From an uncultured Ruminococcus sp. (lineage in GTDB: Bacteria > Bacillota > Clostridia > Oscillospirales > Ruminococcaceae): a stretch of 64,000 bases of DNA. Positions 27,636-36,722 of the stretch are shown here, piece after piece. The DNA lies in the NCBI GenBank assembly GCA_910579835.1, contig CAJTWQ010000002.1:29955-93954 (forward strand), in the 5' to 3' direction. The notes beneath the pieces were generated by a model, which was not told where the DNA came from, did no database searches, and saw nothing but the letters and a program-made list of their open reading frames with translations. Numbering within the stretch: the first letter of the stretch is position 1; every line of letters starts with the position of its first letter. Made by a program: the position numbers and the translations under genes.

Positions 27636-28817
27636 TTAGTGGTGGAACAGACGGATTCCCGTAAATGCCATGGCAATATTATATTTATTGCAGGTCTCGA
27701 TAACGTTGTCGTCACGGATAGAGCCGCCGGGTTCTGCGATATATTCAACGCCGGACTTCTTTGCGCGCTCGATGTTGTCGCCAAACGGGAAAAATGCGTC
27801 AGAACCGAGACAAACGCCGGTATTCTTTGCAAGCCATTCTTTCTTTTCCTCTCTGGTGAATACTTCGGGCTTTACTTTGAAGATCCTCTGCCACTCGCCG
27901 TCACGGAGAACGTCCTCGTATTCGTCACCGATATAAACGTCGATAGCGTTGTCACGGTCTGCACGGCGGATATCATCGACAAACTGGAGCCCCATAACTT
28001 GCGGAGACTGTCTCAGCCACCAGTTATCGGCTTTCTGACCGGCAAGGCGTGTGCAGTGGATTCTTGACTGCTGACCTGCGCCGATGCCGATTGCCTGTCC
28101 GTCCTTGACATAGCAAACGGAATTTGACTGTGTGTATTTAAGTGTAATCAGGGAGATAAGGAGATTGTCTTTCTTGTCGTCGGGGATGTCCTTGTTCTCG
28201 GTAACAATATTTGCCAAAAGATCACGGTTGATATCCAGTTCATTTCTGCCCTGCTCGAAAGATACGCCGTAAACCTGCTTTGTCTCAATAGGATCGGGTT
28301 TGTAGTTCTCATTCATTTTAAGGATACAGTATGTGCCCTTTCTCTTGGATTTAAGAATTTTCAGAGCCTCGTCGTCGTAATCGGGTGCGATAACGCCGTC
28401 TGAAACTTCTCTCTGAATCATCTTTGCGGTGCATACGTCCACTTTGTCGGAGAGGGCGATAAAATCGCCGTAGGACGACATTCTGTCAGCGCCTCTTGCT
28501 CTTGCGTAAGCACTTGCAAGGGGAGAAAGCTCACCGAGATCGTCTACCCAATAGATTTTCTTTAAATCGTCGGAAAGAGGTCTGCCTATAGCCGCACCGG
28601 CAGGGGAAACGTGCTTGAATGATGTTGCTGCACATACTCCTGTGGCTGCTTTAAGTTCTTTTACAAGCTGCCAGCCGTTGAGAGCGTCAAGAAGATTGAT
28701 ATATCCGGGCTTGCCGCAGAGAACCTCGATAGGAAGCTCGCTGCCGTCAGCCATGTAGACTCTTGAGGGCTTCTGGTTGGGGTTGCATCCGTATTTTAAC
28801 TGCATTTCATTTGACAT
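27636..28817 (-). CDS. AICAR formyltransferase (PurH-type, lacking IMP cyclohydrolase domain)
   Basis: The 393-residue product corresponds to the transformylase half of PurH: KYGCNPNQKPSRVY near the start, ATSFKHVSPAGAA, and the end FGDNIERAKKSGVEYIAEPGG. It formylates AICAR to FAICAR. The N-terminal IMP cyclohydrolase domain of bifunctional PurH (about 200 residues) is absent. The closing step is covered by the PurO-type protein at 30045-30758. AAAAGGAGGACATTATT precedes the ATG. Such stand-alone transformylases occur in clostridia. Confidence 0.9.
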   Translation of the reverse strand: MSNEMQLKYGCNPNQKPSRVYMADGSELPIEVLCGKPGYINLLDALNGWQLVKELKAATGVCAATSFKHVSPAGAAIGRPLSDDLKKIYWVDDLGELSPLASAYARARGADRMSSYGDFIALSDKVDVCTAKMIQREVSDGVIAPDYDDEALKILKSKRKGTYCILKMNENYKPDPIETKQVYGVSFEQGRNELDINRDLLANIVTENKDIPDDKKDNLLISLITLKYTQSNSVCYVKDGQAIGIGAGQQSRIHCTRLAGQKADNWWLRQSPQVMGLQFVDDIRRADRDNAIDVYIGDEYEDVLRDGEWQRIFKVKPEVFTREEKKEWLAKNTGVCLGSDAFFPFGDNIERAKKSGVEYIAEPGGSIRDDNVIETCNKYNIAMAFTGIRLFHH

Positions 28818-28869
28818 AATAATGTCCTCCTTTTTATTTTTGGTTTGGGTTATAGTTTGGAGAAGCATA

Positions 28870-28926
28870 TCAAACGAAATGCAGCAATATTGCCTGCGGA
28901 GGCTGCTCTGCTATTTCGCTTGACAT
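28870..28926 (-). pseudogene. 18-codon remnant resembling the start of the purH-type gene
   Basis: AAGGAGAATATTATT precedes an ATG whose first codons (MSSEIAE) match the leader and start of the downstream transformylase gene (MSNEMQ) at most positions, then the frame stops after 18 residues. It looks like a duplicated 5' end or a short leader peptide. Its palindromic ends (CGAAAT near 28875 and ATTTCG near 28914) add a hairpin. Confidence 0.35.
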
Positions 28927-28939
28927 AATAATATTCTCC

Positions 28940-29131
28940 TTACTTGGCAACTTTGTAAGCGGCATTTTCAGGTATCTTTATATCCTTATCCGCTGGAGCC
29001 GCCACGGGAGTTTCCACATATGCCAACTCAGACGGAATTGCCGTACCTTCGGACTGCTTGCTGTCAATGCTTCCGCGTCCCGTAAGAAAAGAAAGACATA
29101 AAATTACAGAAGAAAAAATTTTCAGTCTCAT
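28940..29131 (-). pseudogene. Truncated paralogue of the adjacent lipoprotein
   Basis: The 63-residue frame has a signal-peptide-like start (MRLKIFSSVILCLSFLTG) but the lipobox Cys is Arg (LTGRGS). It ends KIPENAAYKVAK, which matches NNISENAAYKQTKKRF in the lipoprotein just upstream, at the same distance from the N-terminus. It therefore looks like a decayed partial duplication of that gene. It may still be translated; no strong ribosome-binding site is seen. Confidence 0.5.
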
Positions 29132-29166
29132 ACCTTTTTGACTATCCTTTCTGCAAGTCGCCTTTT

Positions 29167-30045
29167 TCAGGGGCAATTGTAATCTTCATATTCGTATTCG
29201 CATATGATGAGAGATTCGTCATCATAAGCATTGGCATCATAATAAGTGGTTTCACTTTTAATGCGGTTTTTCCCGTCATAAGTATAAACTGTTTTGTAAT
29301 GGATTAAATCTCTGTAAACAGATTTTTCTGCAATATTGCCGTTTTCATCATAAGTGTAGCTTGTAACGGAAATATCGTCTTTTTCGGTCAGGATTTTTCC
29401 GTCATCCGAGTATTCATATTTAATACTGTTTGATTGTATGCCGTCGGAGGTATAATACTGTTTTTGCACAAGATTTCCACGAACATTGTATATATATTCA
29501 AGTGTATAGTCAGAAACATCACCATAATGCGATTGCTTTTCCCTGATAATATTATCATTCTCATATTCATATTGACTTAAAATAAATAGCTCGGAATCTT
29601 CGCCTGTATAAAAAGCCTCTGAAATAAGTTTGTTTTCCGTGTTGTAATAATAAACTGTTTTACTGATAAAAGCATCTTCGCCGCTGTCTGTCGCTGAATA
29701 ATTTGACGTAAGAAGTATATTATCATTCTCATCATAATAACTAACGCTTTTGGTTGTATATATATCATGGTAAAAACGCTTTTTGGTTTGCTTATATGCT
29801 GCGTTTTCGGAAATATTGTTCTCTCTGTCAATTGGAGCAGTTTTATCGGTATCCTTCGTTGTGACATATACGGCAGCTGATTCTGTCATTGAGACTGTCG
29901 TTGCTTGCTTTGCCGTGAAAGTTTCTGTAGTCACAGCTTCAGCCATATTTTCGGAAACTAAGGTTTTATCCGATACAGCAGATTTTTTATCGCCGCAGGA
30001 AGTCAGCGAGATCAAGCAGACAGCCCAAAGCAAAAGACGTTTCAT
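29167..30045 (-). CDS. Secreted lipoprotein with YD-like repeats
   Basis: The 292-residue product has a lipoprotein signal peptide (LLLWAVCLISLTSC, Cys17), a Thr/Ser-rich linker and about eight short repeats of the type YxYDxxGxIxxE (for example YTYDENGNIAEKS and YTYDGKNRIKSE), similar to RHS/YD repeats that form beta-shells or bind carbohydrate. It overlaps the purO stop codon by one base (TAATG), so its translation is coupled to purO. It lacks the RHS core domain. Function is unknown. Confidence 0.75.
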   Translation of the reverse strand: MKRLLLWAVCLISLTSCGDKKSAVSDKTLVSENMAEAVTTETFTAKQATTVSMTESAAVYVTTKDTDKTAPIDRENNISENAAYKQTKKRFYHDIYTTKSVSYYDENDNILLTSNYSATDSGEDAFISKTVYYYNTENKLISEAFYTGEDSELFILSQYEYENDNIIREKQSHYGDVSDYTLEYIYNVRGNLVQKQYYTSDGIQSNSIKYEYSDDGKILTEKDDISVTSYTYDENGNIAEKSVYRDLIHYKTVYTYDGKNRIKSETTYYDANAYDDESLIICEYEYEDYNCP

Positions 30046-30758
30046 TACTTATTCTTGTTTACGATCCTTGTCTGCACATCGCCTGTTTCAAGATCAACAT
30101 AGCGGACAAAGAGAGAAACCTTGTTGTCTTCGTTGAGATTCGTCCAGAGCATATCGGTAAATTCGTCAATATTTCCGCTGATTCCCACAAGCTTAGGTTC
30201 GCCTTCAAAGCTGGGCAGGGGATTTCCATCGCCCATATAGGTGTGGATGAAATGTCCCTCGCCGTTTATGGGATTATTGTAGCTGAAAGTGAATCTCTGG
30301 CATGAATCGGGATTGCCGTTTGCGCTTTTCAGAATAGACATGGCATAGTTGAAGCCGCCGTCCTCAAAGCGGAGGATTCCGGAAATTCTGGGGGTGTAGT
30401 TAGGAGCGTCGTCCTCAAATTCTCTTGTGCGAAGTGACTGCTCAAAGGTGAACTGTTTGTCCATAAGCTCATAGATAGTATCGGTCTGATCGCCGTTTGT
30501 TACAATGAGCTTGTTTCCCAGAACTCTTACGGGAGCATAAATGATAAGGTGCGGATCTGTGAGCTTTGAGGGATCAAACGCCTCGGTGCGGATGCCCTTT
30601 CCCTCCTCGACAAATACACGATTGCGGCTGTTTTCGCTTCTGCCCATAATGAAATATGCAGTAACGGCATACTTTCCGCAGTCAGATTTGCCGATAACAA
30701 TACCTCTTCCGGGATATGCGTTTGAACTGAGTTCCTGTGATAAGCTTAACTTATTCAT
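30045..30758 (-). CDS. purO: IMP cyclohydrolase, PurO type
   Basis: The 237-residue product matches the PurO family (PF07826) first known from archaea: start NAYPGRGIVIGKSDCGKYAV, then GRSENSRNRVF and the middle segment NPDSCQRFTFSYNNP. It closes the ring of FAICAR to give IMP. It complements the stand-alone transformylase at 27636-28817, so purine synthesis here uses two separate proteins. AAAGGAGAAAATACC precedes the ATG. Family assignment is from recognised sequence segments. Confidence 0.85.
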   Translation of the reverse strand: MNKLSLSQELSSNAYPGRGIVIGKSDCGKYAVTAYFIMGRSENSRNRVFVEEGKGIRTEAFDPSKLTDPHLIIYAPVRVLGNKLIVTNGDQTDTIYELMDKQFTFEQSLRTREFEDDAPNYTPRISGILRFEDGGFNYAMSILKSANGNPDSCQRFTFSYNNPINGEGHFIHTYMGDGNPLPSFEGEPKLVGISGNIDEFTDMLWTNLNEDNKVSLFVRYVDLETGDVQTRIVNKNK

Positions 30759-30771
30759 GGTATTTTCTCCT

Positions 30772-31332
30772 TTATTTAATTAGAAATGTGTAAATGCAGT
30801 CGGCGGCAACTATGACAAGAACCGTGGCTGCGATGATATTTATAGTTTTTCGTGACGGCTTTGAGAGTATCAGGTCAAAAACCGGCTGGACAATATACAT
30901 AAACGCCGTTCCGCCGATGCCGAAACGCACTGATGTTGACAGAGCTATTCGCGCCTGAAAATTGTATTTGTATCGTTCGTATGTCTGCCATGGCCATGCA
31001 CCTGTCGCAGCTTCAAGGATATAGCTTGCAATAAGCTCGATAAGGGTAGCTGCAGCCATGCAGCCAAGAAATATCAGTATGGGTTTTATAAATTTCAGCC
31101 ACGGCGGCTCTTTCTTTTTCATAAGCCAGCCAAAGCATAAAAGAAACGTCAGTGCGCCTACGCCGTATACGGGGCAGTAAGGTCCGAAAAGTACGCCTCT
31201 GTTGGAAAATCCCCAGCGGTATATAAATGTTTCAAGAATAACCTCATAGCTCCAGCCGAGGACGGCGTACATCATGAAACACAGAAAGAGTTTCTGTACA
31301 GATTGCTTTTCTCGTATATTTTGGAGCTTCAT
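30772..31332 (-). CDS. CmpB-like membrane protein (PF06541 type)
   Basis: The 186-residue product has about five transmembrane helices and the family pattern FLCFMMYAVLGWSYEVILE followed by RGVLFGPYCPVYGVGAL. It is a paralogue of the protein at 11486-12142. Its role is unproven. It starts four bases after the purN stop and is followed 13 nt later by purO, so it is embedded in the purine operon. Confidence 0.75.
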   Translation of the reverse strand: MKLQNIREKQSVQKLFLCFMMYAVLGWSYEVILETFIYRWGFSNRGVLFGPYCPVYGVGALTFLLCFGWLMKKKEPPWLKFIKPILIFLGCMAAATLIELIASYILEAATGAWPWQTYERYKYNFQARIALSTSVRFGIGGTAFMYIVQPVFDLILSKPSRKTINIIAATVLVIVAADCIYTFLIK

Positions 31333-31336
31333 ATGA

Positions 31337-31963
31337 TTATTCCTTTACATAGGCTTTTCCGTCAGATATTTCAATTTTATCCTGACAGAACAGTGAAACA
31401 GCCTTTGGCAGAAGCTTCCATTCCACGTTTTCCATAATGCGTCTTTGGAGAATTGCAGGGGTATCGTCTCTTTTCACATCAACAGTACCCTGGAGAATAA
31501 TTGCTCCGGCATCGGCTTCTTCGTTTACAAAATGAACAGTTGCCCCTGATACCTTTACACCGTAGTCCAAAGCCTTTTCGTGGACTTTCAGACCATAGAA
31601 GCCCTCGCCGCAGAATGACGGTATCAGCGCCGGATGAACATTTATTATTTTATATGTATAGGCTTTGGTGACGCATTTATCGAGGATAGTCATAAAGCCG
31701 GCAAGTACCACCAGATCGGCTTTTTCTTCATTAAGGGCGTCAAGAATTGCCATGCTGTAGGTCTTGCTGTCGGGATATTCCCTGCGTGGGATAACTCTGG
31801 TGGGAATACCGCTGTTTTCCGCCCTTTCAAGAGCGTATACACCTGGTTTTGATGAAATTACGCAGGTGATTTTTCCACCCTTGATAATTCCAGATTTTTC
31901 AGCGTCTATAAGCGCCTGTAGATTTGTTCCGCCGCCGGAGACAAGTACAACTATTTTCTTCAT
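31337..31963 (-). CDS. purN: Phosphoribosylglycinamide formyltransferase
   Basis: The 208-residue product begins KKIVVLVSGGGTNLQALID and has the catalytic segment INVHPALIPSF with VSGATVHFVNEEADAGAII, the PurN pattern using 10-formyltetrahydrofolate. ATG 31963 is preferred over TTG 31969. It lies between a DUF3592 protein and a CmpB-like protein in the minus-strand operon. Confidence 0.96.
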   Translation of the reverse strand: MKKIVVLVSGGGTNLQALIDAEKSGIIKGGKITCVISSKPGVYALERAENSGIPTRVIPRREYPDSKTYSMAILDALNEEKADLVVLAGFMTILDKCVTKAYTYKIINVHPALIPSFCGEGFYGLKVHEKALDYGVKVSGATVHFVNEEADAGAIILQGTVDVKRDDTPAILQRRIMENVEWKLLPKAVSLFCQDKIEISDGKAYVKE

Positions 31964-31978
31964 TGTCAAAACCTTTCT

Positions 31979-32449
31979 TTATTTGATCAAAAGATACATC
32001 AAAAGTATTCCGGCGATAACTCCGCCGAACATTATAAACCTGTAGTAGTCCTTTACCAGATCGTCTGTACGGTCGGAGAAGTAGAAGAACATGGGATTAT
32101 CGGGATCGTAGCAGATCATTTTTTCATCGCCGATCTCATAGCGCATTTCTCTGTCTTCAACGGTGTAGACCGAGGTCATCTCCCTGCCCGTTTCTGTTTC
32201 GTATTTCACAACTGGGTAGAAGCCCTTTTTTCCCGGAACATTCGATCTGTGATATTCCACTATCGTTCCGTAAACGGCAATGCTGCCGGACAAACGCCTT
32301 TTTACAGCGAAGATATGGTAAATGAACAGTATCGCCATGAGTGCATATATCAGCAGCAGTCCCTGAATAAGCATTCTCCTGCGAAATGATATTCCCACAA
32401 TAAGCATGGACGCAGCCGCCCATGCCAAATCAATTTTTTCAACTTTCAT
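31979..32449 (-). CDS. DUF3592-like membrane protein
   Basis: The 156-residue product has two hydrophobic helices near 12-48, a soluble loop with VVKYETETGREMTSVY and YEIGDEKMICYDPDNP, and a final helix near 134-155. The loop pattern matches DUF3592 proteins, whose function is unknown. It starts two bases after the expansin stop codon and ends 15 bases before purN, so it is translated from the same mRNA. Confidence 0.7.
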   Translation of the reverse strand: MKVEKIDLAWAAASMLIVGISFRRRMLIQGLLLIYALMAILFIYHIFAVKRRLSGSIAVYGTIVEYHRSNVPGKKGFYPVVKYETETGREMTSVYTVEDREMRYEIGDEKMICYDPDNPMFFYFSDRTDDLVKDYYRFIMFGGVIAGILLMYLLIK

Positions 32450-32451
32450 AA

Positions 32452-33318
32452 TTATTCAGGAAGCTGGACATGACCCTGTATTATTTCGGTATCGTCGCAG
32501 GAAAGGGGAATATTTTCGTCGATAACCATCTGACCGTAAATATCCGTTATGCGGAAAGTGAACGGTCCCTTTCCCATTTTATCAGATTCAAAATAGTTGT
32601 AGGGACGACGTTTTATCTCCTGGAATTCGCCGTTTTCGTCAAGGTATTCCAGCCGTGTAATGGGGTAGCGGTGATTTCGGAGCTGAATTCCGCACCAGAA
32701 TTCCGTAGTACCCTCTTTGTATTTATATGATATGGGGGCGTCGTTGGCAGTGTTAAGAGGGATGATCCTCCAGCTTACCGGAACACGTCCCTTTTCTGCC
32801 GGTGCGATAAGGGGAAATGCATCCACATAGAGATCAAGATCGCCCTTTTTTCCCTCCGGGAGCAGGTCGGTGACAAGCATATTTATTGTCCCCAGCTCTC
32901 CGGTCACTTCAAGATAAGCTCCGGCAAGCTGGGCGTCGTTGTAGTCGGCAAGGTTCATGGCGACGATCCTATAATCATGTGATACTGGATCGAGCATGGC
33001 GCATCCTCCCTCGTAATCGCCGCCGTAGAATGTTCCCTCGCCCGTATGTACCGTGCCTTTCGGCTCAAGAACGCAGCTTTCATCTATTTCATCAGTCTGC
33101 CGTGGAATATCGTTTGTCCTGCCGAGGACGTAGTTCTGGATATTCATTATCTCCTCAGCGGACATACCGTTTCTGCGTGCAAAGGCAACGTCAAAGCTGT
33201 CAATTACACCGTCCGGACAGAGGTCTGCATGGTGAGTTCCGGAATCGGCTGCAGCAGAGCAGGCGAGGGCTGAAAATCCGTATAATCCTGCCAGCAGGAC
33301 AGTTTTCAGCATTCTCAT
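32452..33318 (-). CDS. Secreted expansin-like protein with a dockerin-like segment
   Basis: The 288-residue product has a signal peptide (about 1-24), a dockerin-like calcium loop (DLCPDGVIDSFD, 32-43) with helix EEIMNIQNYVLG (55-66), then an expansin double-psi barrel and a CBM63-like domain. Barrel residues equivalent to the bacterial expansin site are present: Thr96 in GEGTFYGG, Asp151 in VTDLLPEG, Asp162 in GDLDLY, and the joint EKGRVPVSWR. The CBM keeps EFWCGIQLRNHRYPI (one of two surface Trp is Phe). Expansins loosen cellulose-hemicellulose contacts without hydrolysis. The single dockerin loop is half the usual two. It lies seven bases after purM with no clear ribosome-binding site. Confidence 0.85.
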   Translation of the reverse strand: MRMLKTVLLAGLYGFSALACSAAADSGTHHADLCPDGVIDSFDVAFARRNGMSAEEIMNIQNYVLGRTNDIPRQTDEIDESCVLEPKGTVHTGEGTFYGGDYEGGCAMLDPVSHDYRIVAMNLADYNDAQLAGAYLEVTGELGTINMLVTDLLPEGKKGDLDLYVDAFPLIAPAEKGRVPVSWRIIPLNTANDAPISYKYKEGTTEFWCGIQLRNHRYPITRLEYLDENGEFQEIKRRPYNYFESDKMGKGPFTFRITDIYGQMVIDENIPLSCDDTEIIQGHVQLPE

Positions 33319-33325
33319 ACGATGA

Positions 33326-34363
33326 TTAACAAATGATTACGCCGTCCTCGGATTCAACAAGTTCGCCAAGAACATAGGCATCTTCGCCCGCCGCCTTTAT
33401 AGCAGAAATTGCTTTATCCGCATCGTTTTTGTCAACAGAAATGATCATTCCTACGCCCATGTTAAATGTATTGAACATATCTCTTTCAGGAATATTTCCC
33501 GTGCGTGCGATAAGGTTAAAAATCGGAAGTACCTGCACGGCATTTCTTTCGATTTTAGCAGCCAGGTTTTTCGGAAGCGAACGGGGGATATTTTCATAAA
33601 ATCCGCCGCCGGTGATGTGTGAAACCGATTTTACCTGAACGCTGTCAATGAGGCTCATAATAGCCTTTACATAGATTCTTGTGGGAGTGAGAAGAGCTTC
33701 GCCCAGAGTTGCTCCAAGATCGTCAAAGCGCATAGACAGATTTTTTTCGTTAACGTCGAAAACCTTTCTTACCAGCGAGAAACCGTTTGAATGAACGCCG
33801 CTGGATTTTATGGCAATAAGCGCGTCTCCGGCTTTCTGCGTATCGGGACGTAGAATCTTTGACTTATCCACAACTCCTACGGAGAATCCTGCAAGATCAT
33901 ATTCATCTTCAGGCATCAGTCCGGGATGCTCGGCTGTTTCACCGCCGATAAGAGCGCATTCAGCCTGAACACAGCCCTCTGCAACGCCAGAGACTATCTC
34001 TGCAATTTTTTCGGGAATGTTCTTTCCGCAGGCGATATAGTCCAGGAAGAACTGAGGTTTAGCGCCGCAGCAGATAATATCGTTTACACACATGGCAACG
34101 CAGTCGATACCTACGGTGTCGTGCTTGTCAAGAATAAAGGCGATCTTGATCTTTGTTCCTACGCCGTCTGTACCAGAGACGAGAACGGGCTTTGTAATGC
34201 CTGTCATGTCAAGTTCGAAAAGACCTCCGAAGCCTCCTATTCCCGAAACGCATCCGGGAAGGGTAGTTCTGGCGATATGCTGCTTCATCAGCTCAACCGC
34301 CTTATATCCGGCAGTAACATCAACGCCTGCCTTTTTATAACTTTCAGAAAAACTGTTATTCAT
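33326..34363 (-). CDS. purM: Phosphoribosylformylglycinamidine cyclo-ligase (AIR synthetase)
   Basis: The 345-residue product has the PurM start [19 protein letters not shown], the segment [16 protein letters not shown] and [12 protein letters not shown]. It makes aminoimidazole ribotide. ATG 34363 is selected over a 36-residue extension since AAAAAGGAGTTATAAA precedes it. It follows the purF-like gene after 150 nt of non-coding DNA that includes a 12-bp direct repeat. Confidence 0.97.
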   Translation of the reverse strand: MNNSFSESYKKAGVDVTAGYKAVELMKQHIARTTLPGCVSGIGGFGGLFELDMTGITKPVLVSGTDGVGTKIKIAFILDKHDTVGIDCVAMCVNDIICCGAKPQFFLDYIACGKNIPEKIAEIVSGVAEGCVQAECALIGGETAEHPGLMPEDEYDLAGFSVGVVDKSKILRPDTQKAGDALIAIKSSGVHSNGFSLVRKVFDVNEKNLSMRFDDLGATLGEALLTPTRIYVKAIMSLIDSVQVKSVSHITGGGFYENIPRSLPKNLAAKIERNAVQVLPIFNLIARTGNIPERDMFNTFNMGVGMIISVDKNDADKAISAIKAAGEDAYVLGELVESEDGVIIC

Positions 34364-34377
34364 TTTATAACTCCTTT

Positions 34378-34404
34378 TTAGAGGATAGATGGTTAGAGGA
34401 TAGA
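34378..34404. repeat. Short direct repeat upstream of purM
   Basis: TTAGAGGATAGA occurs at 34378-34389 and again at 34393-34404, separated by TGG. A hairpin CCAGC/GCTGG lies next to it. The role is unknown; the gap 34364-34513 shows no clear promoter. Confidence 0.5.
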
Positions 34405-34513
34405 CCAGCCGAATGCTGGGCGATCCATGTTTCTGCTCATAAGTCCGCTGCTTCATCGGCGTTTGAAGCACGCTTAGTATATAATGAGTAAAGCGTAAGA
34501 TGCCTGCGGCGGC

Positions 34514-35935
34514 TTATCGTCCGGCCCAGCAATATGAGCAGAGACTGCATTCCGGTAGACCGACTGCTTTTTCCGTGCCCTCAAGGGTCTGGAATTCAAG
34601 TGACGTAAGCTTCAGTCGGCGGCATATCTCGTCGCGCAGCTTCCTGCCTCTCTTTGTGTCCGAACTGCTGTATTCGGAAATATATTTTATTCCCTCATCG
34701 CCCTCAAACTCATTGATTATCTGACGTGCAATAAGCTCAAGTTCAGAGGTGCTGCGCGAAAAGTTAAGGTATTTGCATCCGTACATAATAGGCGGACAGG
34801 CGGATCTCATATGGATTTCTTTCGCGCCGTTTTCATAGAGAAATTCAACGGTTTCCCTCATCTGAGTTCCTCTTACGATACTGTCATCAACAAAAAGGAG
34901 TTTTTTTCCGGCGATAAGCTCATGTACGGGAATAAGCTTCATTTTTGCTACCTGATTGCGCATTTTCTGGTTGGTAGGCATAAAACTTCTTGGCCATGTA
35001 GGAGTGTACTTGATAAATGGGCGTGCGAACGGTATGCCGCTTCTGTTGGCATATCCGATGGCGTGAGGAGTACCGGAATCGGGAATACCGCATACATAGT
35101 CCACATCGGGGAGACGTCCGGCCTTTATATCGTTTTCAGCCATTATTTCACCGTTGCGGGTTCTCATGACTTCTACGTTCACTCCCTCATATGAAGCGGT
35201 AGGATAGCCGTAATAAGTCCAGAGAAAGGTGCAGATCTTCATTTTTGAGGGATCGCCTTTACTGAGTAGCTGACAGCCGTCGGCGGTAATCTCGGTAATT
35301 TCCCCTGCCTCCAGTTCGCGGTAAATGCTGTAGCCCAGCTTCTGGAATGCAAATGATTCCGACGAAATGCAGAATCCGTCGTCATGCTTTCCGATTATAA
35401 TAGGAAGTCTGCCATATGTATCTCTTGCGGCGATAATACTATTTTTCGTCATGATGATGAGAGACATGGTGCCTTCTATCCTGCTTTGCGCATAGCGTAT
35501 TCCCTCAACAAAGGAATTTTTCTGGGCGATAAGCGCGCCGATAAGGTCGCCGGAGTTAATATTTCCACTGCTCATGGTTTCAAAGTTGGCGCATCCGTTT
35601 TCAAGAAGCTCCTGAACAAGCGCGTCCGCATTACGGATGATGCCGACTGAGCATATAGCGTAAAGTCCGAGCTTCGAGCGTACAAGAATAGGCTGCGGGT
35701 CAGTGTCGCTGATGCATCCGATGCAGAGATTTCCCTCCATTTTTACAACGTCGTTTTCAAACTTTGTTCTGAAAGGGGAATTCTCAATGCTGTGGATATT
35801 GCGTTGAAAGCCAAGATTATCGGAGTACGAGGTCATGCCTCCTCGTCTTGTTCCAAGATGTGAATGATAGTCTGTGCCGAAAAAAACATCGGTTACGCAG
35901 TCGTTTTTAGAGGCTGCTCCAAAAAAACCGCCCAT
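34514..35935 (-). CDS. Amidophosphoribosyltransferase homologue lacking the catalytic Cys
   Basis: The 473-residue product has the PurF layout: an N-terminal class II glutaminase-like domain (THLG-type segment YHSHLGTRRGGM) and a C-terminal phosphoribosyltransferase domain with the PRPP loop LLFVDDSIVRGTQ. True PurF begins with a Cys that attacks glutamine; here the N-terminus is MGGFFGAASK, so that residue is Gly. The C-terminus ends ECSLCSYCWAGR, possibly a metal site. It may use ammonia, be fed by another subunit, or have a regulatory role. It starts three bases after purC. Start ATG 35935 is unambiguous. Confidence 0.8.
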   Translation of the reverse strand: MGGFFGAASKNDCVTDVFFGTDYHSHLGTRRGGMTSYSDNLGFQRNIHSIENSPFRTKFENDVVKMEGNLCIGCISDTDPQPILVRSKLGLYAICSVGIIRNADALVQELLENGCANFETMSSGNINSGDLIGALIAQKNSFVEGIRYAQSRIEGTMSLIIMTKNSIIAARDTYGRLPIIIGKHDDGFCISSESFAFQKLGYSIYRELEAGEITEITADGCQLLSKGDPSKMKICTFLWTYYGYPTASYEGVNVEVMRTRNGEIMAENDIKAGRLPDVDYVCGIPDSGTPHAIGYANRSGIPFARPFIKYTPTWPRSFMPTNQKMRNQVAKMKLIPVHELIAGKKLLFVDDSIVRGTQMRETVEFLYENGAKEIHMRSACPPIMYGCKYLNFSRSTSELELIARQIINEFEGDEGIKYISEYSSSDTKRGRKLRDEICRRLKLTSLEFQTLEGTEKAVGLPECSLCSYCWAGR

Positions 35936-35938
35936 AAA

Positions 35939-36658
35939 TTATTCTCCCATAAGTCTTTTCATGATTTCCTGATAGGCCTCTTCAACACCGCCCATATCGC
36001 GGCGGAAGCGATCTTTGTCAAGCTTTTCGTGAGTTGTGCTGTCCCAGAAACGGCAGGTATCGGGAGATATTTCGTCGGCAAGAATGATAGTTCCGTCTGA
36101 TGTCCTGCCGAATTCAATTTTGAAGTCAATAAGGTCGATATTAAGCTTTTTGAAGAAATCTACCATAAAATTGTTTACCTTGAAAGCGTATTTTGCGATA
36201 GTATCAATTTCTTCCTTTGTAGCAAGACCGAGAGCGAGAGCGTAGTAGTCGTTGATAAAGGGGTCGCCAAGATCATCGTTCTTGTAGCTGAATTCAAGAA
36301 TAGGAGTAAGGAGCTTTCTGCCTTCTTCAACGTCCATGCGCTTTGAAAAGCTTCCGGCGGCAACATTTCTGATAATTACTTCAAGGGGAACGATAGACAC
36401 TTTTTTTACAATAGTTTCTCTGTCGCTGATTTCTTCAACAAGATGAGTAGGAACCCCTTCCTTTTCAAGCATACCGAACATATAGTTAGTCATTTTGTTG
36501 TTGATGACTCCCTTTCCGGAGATAGTGCCTTTCTTTTCACCGTTGAAAGCGGTTGCGTCGTCTTTGTAGTCAACAATTACAAGGTCAGGATCGTTTGTAG
36601 CGTAAACCTTTTTAGCCTTGCCTTCATAGAGCTGTTCCTTTTTTACAATATTATCCAT
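35939..36658 (-). CDS. purC: Phosphoribosylaminoimidazole-succinocarboxamide synthase
   Basis: The 239-residue product has the SAICAR synthetase start [18 protein letters not shown] and the signature [15 protein letters not shown] segment [18 protein letters not shown] plus [14 protein letters not shown]. It condenses CAIR with aspartate. AGGAGGTTTTTTAA precedes the ATG. It is followed by the purF-like gene after three bases. Length is normal. Confidence 0.97.
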   Translation of the reverse strand: MDNIVKKEQLYEGKAKKVYATNDPDLVIVDYKDDATAFNGEKKGTISGKGVINNKMTNYMFGMLEKEGVPTHLVEEISDRETIVKKVSIVPLEVIIRNVAAGSFSKRMDVEEGRKLLTPILEFSYKNDDLGDPFINDYYALALGLATKEEIDTIAKYAFKVNNFMVDFFKKLNIDLIDFKIEFGRTSDGTIILADEISPDTCRFWDSTTHEKLDKDRFRRDMGGVEEAYQEIMKRLMGE

Positions 36659-36722
36659 TTAAAAAACCTCCTGTAAAAATATATACAAGTTCACATCATT
36701 GTGAACGAGTAAAGCATTTTGA

